A DNA stretch of 64,000 bases, from assembly GCA_900088475.1 (NCBI GenBank), contig FLMG01001299.1, forward strand, positions 70,360-134,359, in the 5' to 3' direction. This DNA is from Hyphochytrium catenoides. Lineage: Eukaryota > Sar > Hyphochytriomycetes > Hyphochytriales > Hyphochytriaceae. The position numbers and the translations under genes were made by a program. Below are positions 57,348 to 64,000 of the stretch, one piece after another (positions within the stretch are counted from its first letter, which is position 1; every line of letters begins with the position of its first letter). The notes below the pieces were generated by a model that made no database searches, was not told the DNA's origin, and saw only the letters and a program-made list of their open reading frames with translations.

Positions 57348-60144
57348 ATGAACGTACTTCAGAAACTTCATGGAGGTGGAGGAACTCCCAGTGCTGATCC
57401 AGAGACTAGCACAGTGCCTCCCGGATGGCGGGAAGTGAAATCTCGCAGTACGGGAAAGAGCTACTTCCTACATGTTGCCACAAACACAACGCAATGGGAT
57501 CGACCGACATCATCAGAGCCAGTAGGAGCAGCCGGTTCAAGCTCAGCCGAAAAGAGCCCTCACGAGAGCTCTAAGGGAGGAGATTCCAAGAGTAAAGGTG
57601 GGCAAGCGGCATCGTTAGACAATGCTTGCATTAAGGCTTCCTTAAGATGGAGAGTGTTGCCCTCTCATCCTTTAGCACTCTCATATATTAGGTCGTCTAT
57701 CACTCACCTGCTAATGTTCTCCATGGTTTGGACTTCGTGGTTCTCGTAAACCATCTCCGAACTGTGCTTTCCTCTCTTAACCTTATCATACGGTCCGAGG
57801 GAACACTATTAGCCTCTGACCGCCAAGGCCTCTGCTTCAGAAGGATGGCTCTCCCCATATCTCCAGAGATAGTCCCTCCCTCTACGTCTCTCCATCATCT
57901 TCTTCATTGAATGGCACTACTTTCATCTACCATCACACCGTTGACCGTTGACTCTTCTCCTACTACTCGCGCTTTGCACCATTTCTTTGCTTGTAAAGAG
58001 CATAATCTCACTGCTGCTTTCTCGATTCTTGCGGCAGAAACAGTGTCAGCAAGATTGGCTGCTTCAGCACTGAACAAGGCCAACGACATGAGCTCAACCT
58101 TCAGCTCTATGCTAAACAGCACCAAGAGCACATTGACCGCTAAGTTTGCCTCATCTACTACCGCTGCTGCAATTGTAAATAACGGCTTCGCAGCAGCAGC
58201 AAGGGAAGCCATGGGTAAGAGAGGTCCTTTCTGTAGGCAGCTTCTAACCTGAGCGTTGCTTTGAATCGTACGGCACACTCAGCTTTTCGAATATGTTGAG
58301 GGTTACTTCTGTTTGCCTAATGTCTCTTTATTCTGCATATGTCAAAGGAGGATACGGCTCAGTCTCGTCTCTCTTTCCCTGGCCATTCACCCTTTCCTTC
58401 AGTGGGGATTCTACATCTTCGTCAATAGCCCATCAACCTATGCGTCTTCGTTGCATTTGCATCAGCACTATTGCAAAAGTCTGGTCATTCTGTACGAAGC
58501 TTGGGTTTGGGTGCAGGGGCTTTCCTGCCCATAGCCCCTCCCCATACTAGCTCCTTCCAAACTTTTCTCCCATGGCTTTGTCTGGAGTAGTGCTCTGCTA
58601 GCGGATTGTAGGATTCCACTCATTTCTTGCCTCCGTGGCTCTCTAACCTGCATCCACTCAGGGCGTGATAAGACAGAGTCTGCCAAGCAAGGCCAAGTCG
58701 TGGAAGAAGTGTTCGAAAACCAGCGGTTGAATGGTGACCTTGGCGTAAATGACCCAAAGAAGTACAGCACGAGAGACCCAATCCCTTGCTCAGGAGTTGA
58801 TGACTTCCCTGAGGTGGAGGTTCCCCAGGGCTGGGAGTGGACAGGAGAGTGGTCCATTGACAGGGACTACACCAGCTGTGATGCGGATGGTAGGCGGTTA
58901 ACTCTTGTTCTGGGTGCCATCTGCCTTCTATCCTTATAGTGTTGTTGGCAGACTAACGCTCGGAATGTCCTTATTCCATTGCTCTTATTATGCATACAAC
59001 TATTTCTCACTTCTTGTGACACGCGGTCCTTTCACCGATTCCACGTCTCTTGTTAGTGCTTGCCTCCTGTCCTCAGTGGTTATTCCACTCGCAGCTCAAA
59101 AAAGGGAAGTTTTGCTGTAATGATGCCTCTGTCCTTGCCCCCATCTACGTCATTGCTCTTCACCACCTGCAGGTTGGAGCTATGGCACGGACTTCCAAGC
59201 CCTAGTAAATCTCGCTGCAGATGAACTGAGCCATGCTTCCCGTCATCCAAATGACAACGTTAGAAGACGGCGCTGGGTTCGCTTTCGCCAGCCTGTAGGC
59301 TATCAGACAATTCAGACGTCAACCAAGGCCCCCATTCAACAAAGCGCACCTGTCAACCAAGCCCCAGTCTATGCTAACGATCCTTTTGCCAAGACGCAAC
59401 AGAGAAAGCAGGATACGGGGTTTAAAGCCCTGAAGTTCCTTCCGCAGGGAACCAAGGATGCGACCAAAGAGTACGGAAGCTTTGAATTTAGCCAGCTCTA
59501 TTGGCTTGTCACAGGAAAGGATGCGAGTCTGACATCGAAGGACGATGTCGCGACGAAAGATCCCAACGATATGCAGGTAATGCAAGGGCTCCATAGTTAA
59601 GGAGAGGAGAAGGCCGAAAGCAGATAGTCTAGTCAGTGAAGGTGCAGTGAAAGGCCACGGAGACCATAGGAGAGATGCCCATGATCTGCAGAGTGGTGGA
59701 GCCCGGGGACTCCTTTCTTTTGTAATTAGCTTGGAACCAGAAAGCTACCCAGGGGCTCTAATGTTCGTCTATAGGAAGGAATCCGCAAGGCGACAGCTGA
59801 TAGCGAGATGAGGGAAAAGAAGCTGGCGGAACAGAGTGAAAAGTCGGCTAAGCAGCTCCAATACCACCGACAAAGGCTTCGGCTGCTCGTGGCAGAGTTC
59901 AAGCGCTCTGAGCATACCCGTAAGACCCTATTGGCAGACATTGCCCAGGCCAACCAGGCGGTCAAGCAGCTCCAGGAAGACGTTGTAAGTGATTTACGGG
60001 GACGATGAGAGAAGGAAGGGAGGGAGAAGAGAGACCCACACATTATAGAAAATCACGAGTAGAGAAGAGCGAGAAAGCTGCAGCTCGCTAGACGGACGAC
60101 GATGACGGATCAGAACACAGAGAGAGGGAGTGCGTAAATCAGAC

Positions 60145-60182
<38 letters not shown>

Positions 60183-62108
60183 GGAGAACGTAAACACCCT
60201 TCTCTAGCATAACTGACGAAGAACTTACCTTACAGGATAAGCTGGACAACGAGCTGGTAAAAAATTCATGCTTGGCAATCAGCGATAACAAGTCTTCCCT
60301 GACACAGTTTTGTTTTCGTGTCCTGCTATCCTCTTGTCGCAACATTTTTGTCTGACGTGTCCCATTTCGTCTGGTCCTTTCCCTGTGGTTGCCACTGTCT
60401 GTTGCTCTGGGTTATTTTCCAACCTCCGTGTTCCCGTGGCAGAATGAGGAGCAGAGAAGTGTCAATGCAGAGCTGGAGGCTGCGAATCACGCACTCGAGA
60501 ACAAGGCGAAGTCTCTACAGGCTTCTCGCTTACGATATCAACAGGACAAGCTCAACCTTTCACAAAGCTTAGAGTACGCTGCACAGCGTCTGGCAGAAGT
60601 AAGAACTTAGTTGGAGGAGGGAAAGATCCGTAGAATGGAGGGGAAAAGAAGGGGTCATCTTACTCAAAGCCATAAGAGACGCGGTTAGAGATAATTGGCT
60701 AGAAGCCTTCTCAGAGCTGGTGATAGAAGAAGGATGCTTAAATGCTTTACCCTCAGGCAGCATCTGCGGAACGAGGGAAAGCTTCCGCTCAAGAGAGCCC
60801 AGAAAGTGCACGACTCCGCCAGGGACTTGCGAGGGCTGCTCACTTACAGACCAAGCTGCAAGAGGCTCGACAGCACCGACAGGTAAGCAAACATTGCTCT
60901 ACAAGTGCAAGGAAGCTATCAGAGAAGGATGGGACTCTCGCGGGACGGGCCTACCAATGACCCTAAGCTGTCCGTCTTACTTTTCTTCTGAGCGCTAATC
61001 AACATTAAAGATCTGGACAACGCCTCTGCGGTGCCTCGTGGCCATCGTTGACCTCATAGTGATAATCTGCTTGTCTTCTTGTGTCTACTCCTATTTACTC
61101 TATGCACTCTGTATATTTGTTTAGCGGCTCGAGGAGGAAAGGCGGGACTTATTGAAGGAGCTGGTGGAGTCCAAGGCGACCATCAAGTATCAGTCCAAAC
61201 AGCAGGTACGATCTTATCCTACAGTGGACAGCTTTAGTTAAACCTAGCGGGCTATTCTTCTGCTTGGCCATAAGCCTTTGTTGAGAGACGCACCTCGGGC
61301 TATCTTTTAGAACCTTTCCCTTGTCTCTTTTCCTCCTTTCGCTATTCCCTCTTTCCTCTTTGTCTAGAAGTCACTGCCATGGGTAGTCGCCGTACACTTC
61401 CCTGTGGCAATAGACGTCCCCGTCTCATCGGTCTCTTTGGTCTACTTTTAGGCGGAACAAGCTCGAGAATCTATCGAGCAGCAGATCAGTGTCCTCAGAC
61501 AAGAGCAGACACGGCTGGTGGGAGAGTTGACAAGACTAAAAGACGCGGTAAGGCCCACTCTATCGGCTGGTGAATGGACTGCAGTCAGCAAGTGTCAGCA
61601 AGAAGTTGCCCTCAACTTGACCGTAGGGATCTTCATAGCTGCTCTTAACCGCGCCACATCTAAGGAGCTTCCCGTTCGCTCTTCCTATCACAATTGTCTG
61701 TGTCTGCTATGTAAACCGGGCCTTCCTCTATGGTTCCCTGTCCCGCGTTGTCTCATGTTTTCCCTCGCTCTTTCCTGCTACGCACGCGGCTGTCGAAAAC
61801 AGTCGCCAGAGCAAAAGGCAGCTCTGGAGCAGAGGAGGCAGGAGATCCGGCTTGAAATGAGTGATTTGAAGCAAAGGCGGTTGGTCTTGCAGTCAGGGAT
61901 GGCTGAACCAGAAATGAGAAACATTCAACACCTAGGACAGGTAGCGAGGAGATTCGTTTTTCATCTTCATTGCTACTCTCCCTTGGTTGCTTTCCATGCT
62001 GAGGTTTGCTTCTTGTCTGAAATAGGGCCTGCTTCCGCGGCTGACGTACGTTTTTCCTTGTTTTAGGTGGGCAAACAAGGGTCCATGTCTAGAAGTGCAA
62101 TTAGATAA
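57348..62108 (+). CDS. WW domain - DysF domain - coiled-coil protein
   Basis: About a dozen exons from an ATG at 57348 to the stop at 62108. The first exon encodes a WW domain at residues 23-52 (VPPGWREVKSR ... NTTQWDRP). A low-complexity exon at about 58000-58215 is Ala/Ser-rich. The exons at 58666-58889 and 59172-59575 carry a dysferlin-type (DysF) module: VFENQRLNGD, then PQGWEWTGEWSIDRDY, joined across an intron to GWSYGTDFQ and RRRRWVRFRQP. Seven later exons (59776 on) are almost wholly Glu/Gln/Lys/Arg/Leu heptad-like coiled coil (for example LQYHRQRLRLLVAEFKRSEH). DysF modules occur in dysferlins, yeast Pex30-type ER proteins and TECPR1, usually at membranes. No C2 domain is visible. 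The function is unknown; a membrane-linked scaffold using WW-PPxY contacts is a guess. The exons around 58300-58550 are unclear. Confidence 0.72.
60149..60180. repeat. (GA)n microsatellite within an intron of the WW-DysF gene
   Basis: 32 bp of GA repeat between the donor at 59983 and the acceptor before 60236, so intronic. Confidence 0.9.
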
Positions 62109-62814
62109 AGCCAATTGACCTTCCAGGGAGTCCCGCCTTCTTTTCTCTTTGTCTCTTGGCCTTGTCTGGTCAGAAGCAAAGAAAGCTGCACGAGTGCCAC
62201 AGGCGGTAAACCGCAAGTATAAAGGTTTTCATAGGATAAGCTTCTCGCACTCTTTTGCATCATCTGTCGCGGTGTCATCCTCCGATCAAAAAAGTGAAAG
62301 AGGGCAACACAAGTGATCTGACTTGACCTGCTCTCTCAGCCAGCGTGAGCCTGGAAAGACATCGTGGGGAAAGAGAGAGAGAGAGACAGAATGTGTGTGA
62401 GAGACATAGAGAGGGAGAAAAGTAGAGCACACGACGAGCTTGTGAGACGACAGCGAGAGATCGTTATCGCCTCGAATCAGAATCTCCATTGTCAGTCGGC
62501 CTCCCTCCATGCAGATACCAGAATGTGGCTCCAATTGGTGCCTCCTATAAGTAATATCAAAGCTATAAATTTGTAATCCGTACACCCAAAGAGTTTTTCC
62601 ATTAGCGCTGCCACAAAATCTTCCACACCCCTCGAAATGGGGAGAGATTGGCAATGGCTGATGGTCTGGGAAGGACAGACGAAGGTGCAAGGCCAGACGG
62701 ACCGGTGCCAGAGCCAGTGGCACAGTGAGCTAGGCAGCCTTTGTTAGCAGGTATACTAGCTGGAAGTCAAACGACAGGCGACGCTGGACAGGAAAGGACG
62801 AGGACAACGCGCGG
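62109..62814. other. Short intergenic region
   Basis: About 700 bp between the WW-DysF stop and the helicase start, both on the + strand. It contains GA-rich stretches near 62370-62420. An ATG near 62654 opens a short frame that could be a first exon of the helicase, but joining it would need an intron of about 23 bp, so I did not include it. Confidence 0.4.

Positions 62815-64000
<1,186 letters not shown>

Noticed and set aside
57904-58278. - strand Ala/Leu-rich frame of 124 codons
   Set aside because: It overlaps an exon of the WW-DysF gene that has matching splice sites on the + strand. I kept the + strand reading, although this region is among the less certain exons.

Overview
Eukaryotic nuclear DNA. 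The protein-coding genes are interrupted by many short GT-AG introns (about 60 to 300 bp), gene ends are tightly packed, and the products are eukaryote-specific: ORC4, a KDM5-type demethylase, cereblon, a kinesin-3, PARN, COX6A and an SR-type DEAH helicase. A protein with five tandem C-x4-C-x9-C-x2-H fingers (the 'WRKY19-like' repeat common in oomycetes, diatoms and other heterokonts) suggests a stramenopile, perhaps an alga. That placement is an inference from one gene and from gene style. The window has two assembly gaps (7803-8385 and 52241-52297) and many GA/CT microsatellites, often in introns. Layout, left to right: an intronless membrane-anchored bZIP factor (+); a possible small spliced gene (-); COX6A (+) converging on a large multi-exon KDM5/JARID1 demethylase (-, about 7.0-17.8 kb); an unresolved 3 kb stretch; ORC4 (+) converging on a PLPP6-like lipid phosphatase (-); cereblon (+) converging on a divergent kinesin-3 (-); a giant PelF-like GT4 glycosyltransferase (-) seen as two ORFs 11 bp apart that can be joined by one canonical intron; a gene-poor stretch of nearly 8 kb with a small minisatellite; the Cys/His-repeat protein (+) converging on PARN (-); a WW-DysF-coiled-coil protein (+); and the 5' part of an RS-domain DEAH-box RNA helicase (+) running off the right edge. 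The genes are unrelated housekeeping and regulatory genes (chromatin, replication, ubiquitin, transport, RNA decay and splicing, membrane lipid, cell-surface glycan). No operon-like or defence system is visible. The most unusual content is in domain architectures: AT-hooks inserted in a KDM5, a kinesin-3 motor with eroded switch motifs, a cereblon with a complete tri-Trp pocket, a roughly 3000-residue membrane GT4, and a WW plus DysF fusion. Exon boundaries were read by eye from splice consensus and reading-frame continuity, so spans are reliable to the gene level but individual exons, first exons especially, are provisional.
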